NCBI GenBank assembly: GCA_017473705.1
Contig: JAFUJQ010000050.1
Span: forward strand, 37,066-101,065
Length of the DNA: 64,000 bases
Source of the DNA: Bacteroidales bacterium
GTDB taxonomy: Bacteria; Bacteroidota; Bacteroidia; Bacteroidales; UBA932
Direction: 5' to 3'
The first letter of the stretch is position 1, and each line of letters starts with the position of its first letter. The position numbers and the translations under genes are program-made. The notes beneath the pieces are model-generated. The model was not told the DNA's origin. It made no database searches and saw only the letters and a program-made list of their open reading frames with translations. This document shows positions 52,046-58,991 of the stretch, piece after piece.

Positions 52046-52978
52046 ATGAAAAGAATCCTTCTTCCTTTACTGATTGCAGTCTGTCTGGCCGTCTCGTGCG
52101 GACCGAGCAGGCATGCTGTCCATCTGGAAATGAGATATCCTTCCAAATCGGGAATCGACCTTGCAGGAAAGATAGTCTCAGTCGTATATCTGGAGAATGA
52201 TGACGACAACGCCACCGCATTTAATGGCGGCATGGCTGAAGGCTTTGCTCATGCTCTCGAACAGGATTATGGTACAGGAGAAGGAAGCATAGGCATATAC
52301 AGGATGAGGGCTCAGGAAGGTGGAAACTATGCTTCAAGAGATTCTCTTTTCAATCTTCTCATTGATACCGATGCCGATGTGGTGTTCTTGTTCGATACGT
52401 TGAAGCTTGGAACGATGACAGTGAGCGGCGCTACGCGTGTCGCTTCTCAATCTTCTCCTGAAACGGCATATCTGAGCAGAGGCTCACTTCCTTTCACCAT
52501 GGCCTTGCACTGCTTTGACGGTATGGACGAAACAGAGGAGGTGCATACATTTACCGGAAGCAGCGTAGCCAGGCCTGATGTATACTCAAATGGTAATGAA
52601 TCCTCTACGGAGATAGTACGCAGGGCTTTTTCCGCTCTTGGAGATGAAGGCTTCGAGTCAGGCAAGGTGGTCGCTGATCCGTTCAAGTCACAATGGAAGC
52701 ACGAGCAGTATAGCCTTACATACTTTGACAATGAGAAGTGGTACAAGCCTCTTGACAGGGCTGAGCAATATGACTGGAAGGGAGCTATGGAACTATGGTT
52801 CCCGCTTCTGTCGACGAATGATCCTATGAGGCGCTCATGCGCTGAATACAATATTGCGGTGTGCTGCTATATGCTTGGCGACTATCAGCTTGCGGCCGAG
52901 TGGCTTGACAGGTCTGATAAAGACAACAAGCTTCCGCTGTCGGACGGACTGCGGAAGCGTATAGACGGAAGGAAGTAG
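52046..52978 (+). CDS. Lipoprotein, DUF6340-like
   Basis: 310 residues with signal peptide and lipobox (LAVSC, Cys about 18). The IVSVVYLENDDDNATAFNGG segment, ADVVFLFDTL strand and a C-terminal TPR-like stretch (YNIAVCCYMLGDYQLAAEWL) fit the DUF6340 family of Bacteroidota. Function unknown. It follows rimO by 4 nt and converges with the GNAT gene across 5 nt. Confidence 0.7.
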   Translation: MKRILLPLLIAVCLAVSCGPSRHAVHLEMRYPSKSGIDLAGKIVSVVYLENDDDNATAFNGGMAEGFAHALEQDYGTGEGSIGIYRMRAQEGGNYASRDSLFNLLIDTDADVVFLFDTLKLGTMTVSGATRVASQSSPETAYLSRGSLPFTMALHCFDGMDETEEVHTFTGSSVARPDVYSNGNESSTEIVRRAFSALGDEGFESGKVVADPFKSQWKHEQYSLTYFDNEKWYKPLDRAEQYDWKGAMELWFPLLSTNDPMRRSCAEYNIAVCCYMLGDYQLAAEWLDRSDKDNKLPLSDGLRKRIDGRK

Positions 52979-52983
52979 CGATG

Positions 52984-54054
52984 CTATTTCCTTCTTTTTT
53001 TTCTCTTCATTCTTCTTGCTGCTATCTTGGACTGGATCTGCTGACGCTTTGAGGCGATCATGTCAGAAAGGTTGTCGCCCATGTCTTCAAAGAATGCAGG
53101 GAATCTGTTCCTGATCTTTTCCATCTTCTCCTTGAAGAAAGACTTGATATGGCGGTCGATTTTTGCATCGTAGATCTCATCGAATGATATCATGATGCAG
53201 GTCTCTTCGGCTTCGCTGAACTCGTGGTTGATGCCGCCTCCGAAGACCTTCATGGTAGGCGACAGACTCATATATGCATTTACAAGCGGCGGAATGTTCA
53301 CTCCGAGGCGTCTCACCTCTCCGTTCAGGAGCTTGTAGTCATCCTTGAATTCCTCCTCTGTGAGAATTCCCTTCATATAGTCCTCTGGAGTCTCGATCAC
53401 GAGCGGCTCAAACGGCGTGACAAGCTTGTCCTTGTCCTCGAAATGCTTGGCAAGGAAGTACTGGATAAGGTCTCTTGCCTGTCTGTTGTATTCCGGATAC
53501 ATGGTCATCTTTCCGAAGAAGTATTTCATGTTCGGATATTCTATGGCCAGCGCTCCAAGACCGTCCCAGAGGTTGTCAAGGGCGAACAATGCCTTTGCGC
53601 CAGCCTTGCTGCTCTGGTATTCCGGTGTCACGAAGCTTCTTCCGAGCTCAATTGTATATGGGAGATATTCCTCTACGAATTTCTTGGAGAAATGGAACAT
53701 GTGTGCTGTCGCCAGAAGCGGCTGCCCGTTCTCGTCAAGCTTGATGTCTCCGCCGAGGATGTATCTATATCCTCCGAGTATCTTTTCCGCGTCCGGGTCC
53801 CATACTATGAGCTGCTGGTATGGGTTCTCCATGGTGTCGAACTCGTCGATGTCAATGGAGAGGCCGCTTCCTCCGCCGGAATCGCGGAATGCCTCCTCGC
53901 GGAGACGGCCTATTTCTTTCATGACATTCGGGGAGTCATGATGATTGATCACATAGATCTCGTTGTGGCTCTTGTTGGTGTTTCTCAGCTTTTTCGCTGG
54001 TGTCAGCTCTGACTTGATGATGTCTACGCTGATAGGAGCGATGATCGGTTCCAT
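52984..54054 (-). CDS. GNAT acyltransferase, possible GlsB-like lipid N-acyltransferase
   Basis: 356 residues with an N-acyltransferase core: ILGGYRYILGGDIK, ELGRSFVTPEYQ and GAKALFALDNLWDGLGALAI. The pattern resembles the OlsB/GlsB family that makes acyl-ornithine or acyl-glycine lipids (GlsB was described in Bacteroides thetaiotaomicron). The C-terminus is strongly basic (RRMKRKKRRK), useful for membrane binding. No GlsA-type O-acyltransferase is adjacent, so the assignment stays tentative. 33 nt after the DUF1846 gene. Confidence 0.6.
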   Translation of the reverse strand: MEPIIAPISVDIIKSELTPAKKLRNTNKSHNEIYVINHHDSPNVMKEIGRLREEAFRDSGGGSGLSIDIDEFDTMENPYQQLIVWDPDAEKILGGYRYILGGDIKLDENGQPLLATAHMFHFSKKFVEEYLPYTIELGRSFVTPEYQSSKAGAKALFALDNLWDGLGALAIEYPNMKYFFGKMTMYPEYNRQARDLIQYFLAKHFEDKDKLVTPFEPLVIETPEDYMKGILTEEEFKDDYKLLNGEVRRLGVNIPPLVNAYMSLSPTMKVFGGGINHEFSEAEETCIMISFDEIYDAKIDRHIKSFFKEKMEKIRNRFPAFFEDMGDNLSDMIASKRQQIQSKIAARRMKRKKRRK

Positions 54055-54087
54055 AGGTTTTTCGGTTAGTTTCAGTACTGGTTCGGA

Positions 54088-55554
54088 CTACTCGGCCTTC
54101 TTGACAGGGTCGCAGGTGAGCCCTACACCCAGTTTCTTGAAGATCTTGCGGTCTACGTCGCTGAGCATCACTGTTGAATGCATCTGGCATCCTTCCAGCT
54201 TCGGAAGCTGGTCGATAGCCTTGCGGCAGTTTTCGTCCTTGATGCTGAGCATAGACAGGGCGACAAGCACTTCGTCTGTATGAAGGCGAGGGTTGTGTCC
54301 GTGAAGATATGTGACTTTTGTCTTCTGTATAGGTGCGATCATCTCCTCAGGAATGAGCTGCTCGCTGTGTGGTATTCCTGCGAGATGCTTTGTCGCATTG
54401 AGGATAAGCGCAGCGCTTGGACCGAGGAGAGAACTTGTCCTTGATGTTATGATTGTTCCGTCCTGCAGCTCAATGGCGGCTGTCGCAACTCCTGAAAGTT
54501 CTTTCCTTTCGTGTGCAGCTACCGTAGTCCTGCGGTATTCTGTTGTAAGTTTAGCCTGCTTGAGGATGAGTGAAATCTTGTTGACCTCGTTCTCGTTGTT
54601 TCCTTTCTCGGCAAGGTTGCAGAGAGCATAATAATACCTTCTTATTATCTCCTCTCTTGCCGCATTGCAGCATACGTCCTCGTCACTCATGCAGAAGCCT
54701 ATCATGTTGACTCCCATGTCGGTAGGGGACTTATAGGGGCTTTCTCCATATATTCCTTCAAAAAGCGCGCTCAGGACAGGGAATATCTCGATGTCCCTGT
54801 TGTAACTTGCTGCGACCTTTCCATATGCCTCGAAGTGGAACGGATCGATCATGTTGACGTCATTGAGGTCGGCGGTTGCAGCCTCATATGCTATGTTGAC
54901 AGGATGCTTGAGAGGCAGATTCCATACTGGGAAAGTCTCGAATTTTGCATATCCTGCCTTTACGTTCCGCTTGTTTTCATGGTATAGCTGGCTGAGACAT
55001 ACTGCCATTTTTCCGCTTCCCGGACCTGGCGCAGTGACTACTACGAGAGGCTTTGTGGTCTCAACATAGTCATTCTTGCCGAATCCTTCGTCGGAGTCGA
55101 TGAGTGCCACATTGTTTGGATATCCTTCAATAGTATAATGGTAGTATACCTTGATGCCGAGACGCTCAAGGCGTGCGCGGTAAGCATCCGCACTTGACTG
55201 ACCGTTGTAATGTGTTATGACCACGCTGCTCACGTAAAGACCTACCTTCTCGAACTCTCCGCGAAGTCTGAGCACGTCCTCATCATAGGTTATGCCCAGG
55301 TCGCCGCGCACCTTGTTCTTTTCAATGTCAAGTGAGCTTATGACGATAAGGATCTCCGCCTCATCCTTCAGCTGCATGAGCATATGGAGCTTGCTGTCCG
55401 GCTTGAAGCCAGGCAGTACTCTGCTTGCGTGATGGTCATCAAATAACTTTCCTCCGAATTCGAGGTAAAGCTTGTCACCGAACTGCGCTATGCGCTTTTT
55501 AATCTGTTCTGACTGTATCCTGAGATACTTTTCGTTATCAAATCCCGTTTTCAT
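54088..55554 (-). CDS. DUF1846 domain-containing protein
   Basis: 488 residues if started at 55554 (MKTGFDNEKYLRIQSEQIKKR). DUF1846 is a widespread cytoplasmic family of unknown function; FGGKLFDDHHASRVLPGF, TAPGPGSGKMAVCLSQLYHE and the GVNMIGFCMSD segment are typical. The promoter TATATTTG ends 8 nt before ATG. Lies directly downstream of rnpB and its terminator. Confidence 0.88.
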   Translation of the reverse strand: MKTGFDNEKYLRIQSEQIKKRIAQFGDKLYLEFGGKLFDDHHASRVLPGFKPDSKLHMLMQLKDEAEILIVISSLDIEKNKVRGDLGITYDEDVLRLRGEFEKVGLYVSSVVITHYNGQSSADAYRARLERLGIKVYYHYTIEGYPNNVALIDSDEGFGKNDYVETTKPLVVVTAPGPGSGKMAVCLSQLYHENKRNVKAGYAKFETFPVWNLPLKHPVNIAYEAATADLNDVNMIDPFHFEAYGKVAASYNRDIEIFPVLSALFEGIYGESPYKSPTDMGVNMIGFCMSDEDVCCNAAREEIIRRYYYALCNLAEKGNNENEVNKISLILKQAKLTTEYRRTTVAAHERKELSGVATAAIELQDGTIITSRTSSLLGPSAALILNATKHLAGIPHSEQLIPEEMIAPIQKTKVTYLHGHNPRLHTDEVLVALSMLSIKDENCRKAIDQLPKLEGCQMHSTVMLSDVDRKIFKKLGVGLTCDPVKKAE

Positions 55555-55562
55555 ACGGAATG

Positions 55563-55593
55563 CAAATATAACAAATCTGCCTTGACTCTGCAA
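55563..55593 (-). promoter_or_regulatory. Promoter of DUF1846, eight nt from ATG
   Basis: Minus-strand TATATTTG (55570-55563) and TTG (55593-55591), 20 nt apart, a near-perfect Bacteroidota promoter. Transcription would start at or next to the ATG. Confidence 0.7.
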
Positions 55594-55604
55594 GAGGTTG
55601 AGAT

Positions 55605-55636
55605 AAAAAAAAGGGCAGGCGAAAAGCCAACCCTTT
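55605..55636 (-). terminator. Terminator of rnpB
   Basis: AAAGGG/CCCTTT with inner GGC/GCC, followed by eight T on the minus strand. Confidence 0.85.
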
Positions 55637-55639
55637 AAC

Positions 55640-55965
55640 TGTCAGGCGAGACCGTAAGCCGGTTTCTGTTTTATCCTGTCATTTATCTTCGCAGCCTACC
55701 CCCTGGAAAAGGACGAGCAGCCCTTTTGCCCTTGCGGACTTTCCAGTATATTTGGCCTTGCTGGACCTGGTGCCGTCACCGTCGCATGTCGCCATACGGC
55801 GTCGTGAGCTCTTGCCTCGCGGTTTCACCCTTACCCTTTCGGGCGGTTTGTTTTCTGTTACGGCATTCATAAGATTACTCCCATCTGTGCTTTCCACAGC
55901 AGGCCGCTCTCTCCAGTCCGGACTTTCCTCACCCCGAAGGGCGCGACAGGTCATCCCGCCTGATT
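55640..55965 (-). ncRNA. rnpB: RNase P RNA
   Basis: Catalytic RNA for tRNA 5' processing. Minus-strand hallmarks: GAGGAAAGTCCGGAC near the 5' side (P4/CR I), ACAGAAACCGGCTTAC near the 3' side (P4 partner/CR V), and P1 CAGGCG/CGCCTG closing the ends (55961-55956 with 55648-55643). About 325 nt, normal bacterial type A size. Its 5' end coincides with the stop codon of the OYE-family gene and no TAnnTTTG is seen just upstream. Confidence 0.95.
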
Positions 55966-57220
55966 ATTTGTATCCGAGCTTGCGCTCGATAGCATCATTC
56001 TGCCTGTTCATCCTCTCGACCTCCTTGACCAGGGCCGGAGTTATGTCTTCGCAATGTTTATGGCACTGCATGGACTTCGAATACATTCTGCCGATGCAGA
56101 AGTTGCTGTGTGTGCAGCCGCTGCAGTGGTTCTCATCCGCCTGCATCTTGTTGACGAAGTCTGTGTCCTCAAGAACGGCACGTCCCATCTGGATCATTGG
56201 GAAACCCTTCTCTATGGCTTCGTCCGCGCTCCTGCGGTCAACCACGCCTCCGACATATACGAACGGGAAGTCCGGCATTGCCTCGCGGAACTTCAGTGCG
56301 TCTTCCATGAAGAAAAGCTTCTTGAAAGGCACTGTAGGCGCTACAATCTTTCCTGCAAGTGTCACACCCAGCTTCAGCCACCATTTGCTCCAAGGGAAAT
56401 AATGCACGATGGTCTTTACCGGGAACTGTCCGCGCATCACATATTGCGGGTGACGGCTTACGAATCCTCCGGAAAGCACTATGGACTCTATGCCGAGATT
56501 TCGGAGCTCCTTTGCAACTTCTATCAGTTCGTCAGTCTCCTGGCCACCCTTGAATCCGTCGCGTGTGTTGAGCTTCGCAAAAAGCGCAACCTTGCCTTTT
56601 CCTGCTGCTACAGCCTTGCTTACGCACATCCTCATGAAGCGCATCCTGTTGTCAAGGCTTCCTCCGAATTCGTCACGGCGCTTGTTGGTGTACGGCGAAA
56701 GAAACTGCGAGATGAGGTATCCGTGTCCTGCGTGGATCTCTATCGCGTCGAATCCTGCCTCGATGGCAAGCTCGACAGCCTTCCCGTATGCGTCAGCAAC
56801 CTCGTTGATCTGCTCCATGTTCATCTTCTGGACGAATGTAGGGGAGTACAGGTTGAAGCCTCTGCTGGCTCCGTAAGGCATGCATCCGCATATGCTCCTG
56901 TGTGACATGTTGCCGCAGTGGCCGAGCTGGATCGATGCCTTCGCGCCTTCTGCATGTATTGCGTCGGTGAGCTTCTTGAGTTCCGGCACTATCTCCTCAC
57001 GCATCCAGAGCTGGTTTTCAAATGATAGTCCGCTCCTGCATACAGCGGCGTATGCTACAGTAGTCATGCCGATGCCTCCGCGAGCTACTGCTGTATGGTA
57101 GTCAAAAAGCTCCTTTGACGGCCTCTGACCGGGGCACATCGCTTCGAATGCGGCTGACCTGATGGTCCTGTTTCTCAATTCGAGGGGACCGATCTTGTAA
57201 GGTGTGAATAATTCGCTCAT
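55964..57220 (-). CDS. OYE-family NADH:flavin oxidoreductase (candidate steroid 5-beta/enone reductase)
   Basis: 418-residue FMN barrel: PYKIGPLELRNRTIRSA, HAGHGYLISQFLSPYTNKRR then DEFGGSLDNRM, and MIQMGRAVLED. The C-terminal cysteines CSGCTHSNFC...C resemble the 4Fe-4S site of the dienoyl-CoA reductase/BaiCD class, but the second FAD/NADH half (normally to about 650 residues) is absent. Starts by 1-nt overlap (TAATG) with the 5-alpha-reductase-like gene. Family members reduce activated C=C bonds; the neighbour suggests a steroid or bile-acid enone. Confidence 0.85.
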   Translation of the reverse strand: MSELFTPYKIGPLELRNRTIRSAAFEAMCPGQRPSKELFDYHTAVARGGIGMTTVAYAAVCRSGLSFENQLWMREEIVPELKKLTDAIHAEGAKASIQLGHCGNMSHRSICGCMPYGASRGFNLYSPTFVQKMNMEQINEVADAYGKAVELAIEAGFDAIEIHAGHGYLISQFLSPYTNKRRDEFGGSLDNRMRFMRMCVSKAVAAGKGKVALFAKLNTRDGFKGGQETDELIEVAKELRNLGIESIVLSGGFVSRHPQYVMRGQFPVKTIVHYFPWSKWWLKLGVTLAGKIVAPTVPFKKLFFMEDALKFREAMPDFPFVYVGGVVDRRSADEAIEKGFPMIQMGRAVLEDTDFVNKMQADENHCSGCTHSNFCIGRMYSKSMQCHKHCEDITPALVKEVERMNRQNDAIERKLGYK

Positions 57221-57999
57221 TACCAGATGTATGGTATAATATGTTTCTTGTTGAGTTTAGTGTATTCCTCGCCGAATTCCTTTTCATACTTCTCGGTAAG
57301 CGACTTCGCTCGTGGACCGAGGTTTGCGAAGGTCCATATTGCGAAGAGCAGTCCGGCCGGAGACCATGTGAGGATGGCGTAGCCGATCCATTCTGTAAGC
57401 TCTCCGAAATAGTTTGCCGATGTCACATATTTATAGAATCCCTTGCGTGGAATGTAATGTCTTGTGTCCCCTGGCTTGCGGAGGTTGCGTATGACGTGGT
57501 CGGAATGCAGGTTTATGGCCATCCCGGCAAAGAACACGATCGATCCAATGATGAACTGCGGACTCCAGAGCCATTCAGTTCCGTACATGCCGGCCGGTGC
57601 TTCTCTGTAGAGCCATCCGCCTATGATGTACGCGTTCAATGTGTTGAATGTCAGCCCCATGAGCATGATGGCTATCGGCATTGTGCTCTTGCCTCTCATC
57701 ATAAGAGGAAAGAGGAACGACCTCTGGAAGTAGTGGAGGAGGTAGAGGGATGCCATTATGTAAAGGACAGCCTTCGAATTGCCTGTATCAGCTCCGGAAA
57801 GAGCAAATCTTATTGTGTAATATAGCATGAAAATGAAAGCTGGCGCTTCCATCAGTACCCATGCGGTCTTGTTGCTGATCTTCGGACCCCAGTTGGATGA
57901 CGACAGATATCCGTAGCCGGCCTTGAAGAAGAACAGTGCCACAAAGACTATGACAGCCATCACTGCCATGCTTGCCATTATGATGTAATAAGTGCTCAT
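57220..57999 (-). CDS. Steroid 5-alpha-reductase (SRD5A)-like membrane protein
   Basis: 259 residues from the ATG at 57999 (MSTYYIIMASM; 58005 also possible), six to seven hydrophobic segments. The C-terminal half shows family signatures HSDHVIRNLR, YIPRKGFYKYVTSANYFGEL and EYTKLNKKHIIPYIW. It resembles the 3-oxo-5-alpha-steroid 4-dehydrogenase family; relatives also reduce other enones (trans-2-enoyl-CoA, polyprenol), so substrate is open. First gene of an operon with the OYE gene. Confidence 0.82.
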   Translation of the reverse strand: MSTYYIIMASMAVMAVIVFVALFFFKAGYGYLSSSNWGPKISNKTAWVLMEAPAFIFMLYYTIRFALSGADTGNSKAVLYIMASLYLLHYFQRSFLFPLMMRGKSTMPIAIMLMGLTFNTLNAYIIGGWLYREAPAGMYGTEWLWSPQFIIGSIVFFAGMAINLHSDHVIRNLRKPGDTRHYIPRKGFYKYVTSANYFGELTEWIGYAILTWSPAGLLFAIWTFANLGPRAKSLTEKYEKEFGEEYTKLNKKHIIPYIW

Positions 58000-58019
58000 T
58001 TCCATTTTTGAATATTCTG

Positions 58020-58027
58020 CAAATTTA
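58020..58027 (-). promoter_or_regulatory. Promoter of the 5-alpha-reductase/OYE operon
   Basis: Minus-strand TAAATTTG, 20 nt before the ATG at 57999 (14 nt before 58005). Confidence 0.5.
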
Positions 58028-58057
58028 ATCAAATTTTCGCAATATTGTTTTTTTGAT

Positions 58058-58065
58058 TACTTTTG
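58058..58065 (+). promoter_or_regulatory. Promoter of the glutamine cyclotransferase gene, seven nt from ATG
   Basis: TACTTTTG followed by TGCCATA and ATG at 58073; the mRNA should be leaderless or nearly so. Confidence 0.6.
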
Positions 58066-58072
58066 TGCCATA

Positions 58073-58828
58073 ATGAGAAGACTTTTAGGCATATTATTAT
58101 CATCTTTTCTGCTGCTTTCCTGTACAGATGCGTCTGTGAAGCAGTATACTCTTGAAATTGTTGCGGAGTATCCTCACGATACCGGAGCATACACCCAGGG
58201 CCTCTTTTTCGAGGACGGGCAGATGTATGAGAGCACAGGACAGAACGGAAGGTCGTCTTTCAGAAAGGTTGACCTGACCACAGGTGAGATCCTTGAAATC
58301 ATCCGTTTCGATGACAAATACTTTGTCGAGGGCTCTGTGATGTTCGGGGACAATCTGTATATCCTTACATGGGAGTCACGTACAGCGTTTGTCTATGATG
58401 CCAAGACCCTGGAATTCAAGACTTCGTGGAAATATCCTCGTGAGGGATGGGGATTGACCCATGACGGAAAGAATCTTATCGCGTCAGACGGTTCTTCTGT
58501 CCTTCATTTCATGGACGGAAACTTCAAGTCCGAGCGCAAGGTGGTGGTAAAGCTTGAAGACAGACCGGTACGCTGGCTCAATGAACTCGAATATATAGAC
58601 GGAAAGATATGGGCCAATGTGTATACATCTGACGAGATCGTGATCATTGATCCGAAGGACGGAAGGGTGGAGGGAGTCATTGACTGCAGAGGACTTCTGC
58701 CAAAGGAGATGCGCACACCTGATACTGATGTACTCAACGGCATAGCCTATGATGAAAAGACCGGCAAGATTTATCTTACAGGTAAGAACTGGCCGAAGCT
58801 TTATGAAATAAAACTGACAAGAAAATAA
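58073..58828 (+). CDS. Glutaminyl-peptide cyclotransferase (lipoprotein)
   Basis: Cyclises N-terminal Gln to pyroglutamate. Started at 58073 (MRRLLGILLSSFLLLSC): lipobox Cys about 17, 251 residues. The five-bladed propeller of the plant-type glutamine cyclotransferase family is seen in AYTQGLFFEDGQMYESTGQNG (listed as its start), the EGSVMFGDNLYILTW and LNELEYIDGKIWANVYTSDEI segments. Periplasmic or outer-membrane anchored. Confidence 0.9.
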   Translation: MRRLLGILLSSFLLLSCTDASVKQYTLEIVAEYPHDTGAYTQGLFFEDGQMYESTGQNGRSSFRKVDLTTGEILEIIRFDDKYFVEGSVMFGDNLYILTWESRTAFVYDAKTLEFKTSWKYPREGWGLTHDGKNLIASDGSSVLHFMDGNFKSERKVVVKLEDRPVRWLNELEYIDGKIWANVYTSDEIVIIDPKDGRVEGVIDCRGLLPKEMRTPDTDVLNGIAYDEKTGKIYLTGKNWPKLYEIKLTRK

Positions 58829-58834
58829 CGTAAT

Positions 58835-58854
58835 CCCCCGACGTGATCGGGGAA
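58835..58854 (+). other. Short hairpin between cyclotransferase gene and riboswitch
   Basis: CCCCGA/TCGGGG with a 5-nt loop, without a U run. May end the upstream transcript or belong to the riboswitch leader. Confidence 0.3.
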
Positions 58855-58862
58855 CTGTATAA

Positions 58863-58944
58863 TTGCAGGGGTGCTCCGGGCGACCGGGGCTGAGATCATA
58901 CCCAGGAACCTGATCCGGATAATGCCGGCGTAGGAAGCAGAATC
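58863..58944 (+). promoter_or_regulatory. TPP riboswitch
   Basis: Matches the THI box: GGGGTGCTCC, GGCTGAGATCATACCC, then ACCTGATCCGGATAATGCCG and GCGTAGGAA. About 82 nt, 47 nt before the TonB receptor ATG. Binding of thiamine pyrophosphate should lower expression of the receptor; no separate terminator hairpin lies before the ATG, so control is likely at translation. Confidence 0.95.
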
Positions 58945-58991
58945 TCATGTGTATATCGTATACACGCCCCTTGCATAAATGTGTAAGCATT

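Noticed and set aside
53224-54012. 262-codon plus-strand ORF opposite the GNAT gene
   Set aside because: Cys/Val/Leu-rich shadow translation of a well-supported minus-strand gene with recognisable motifs.
55752-56402. 216-codon plus-strand ORF over rnpB and the OYE gene
   Set aside because: It runs antisense through RNase P RNA and a conserved flavoenzyme gene; no domain is visible.
58947-58991. Upstream ATG extension of the TonB receptor
   Set aside because: It begins immediately at the riboswitch end and would place charged residues before a normal signal peptide at 58992.
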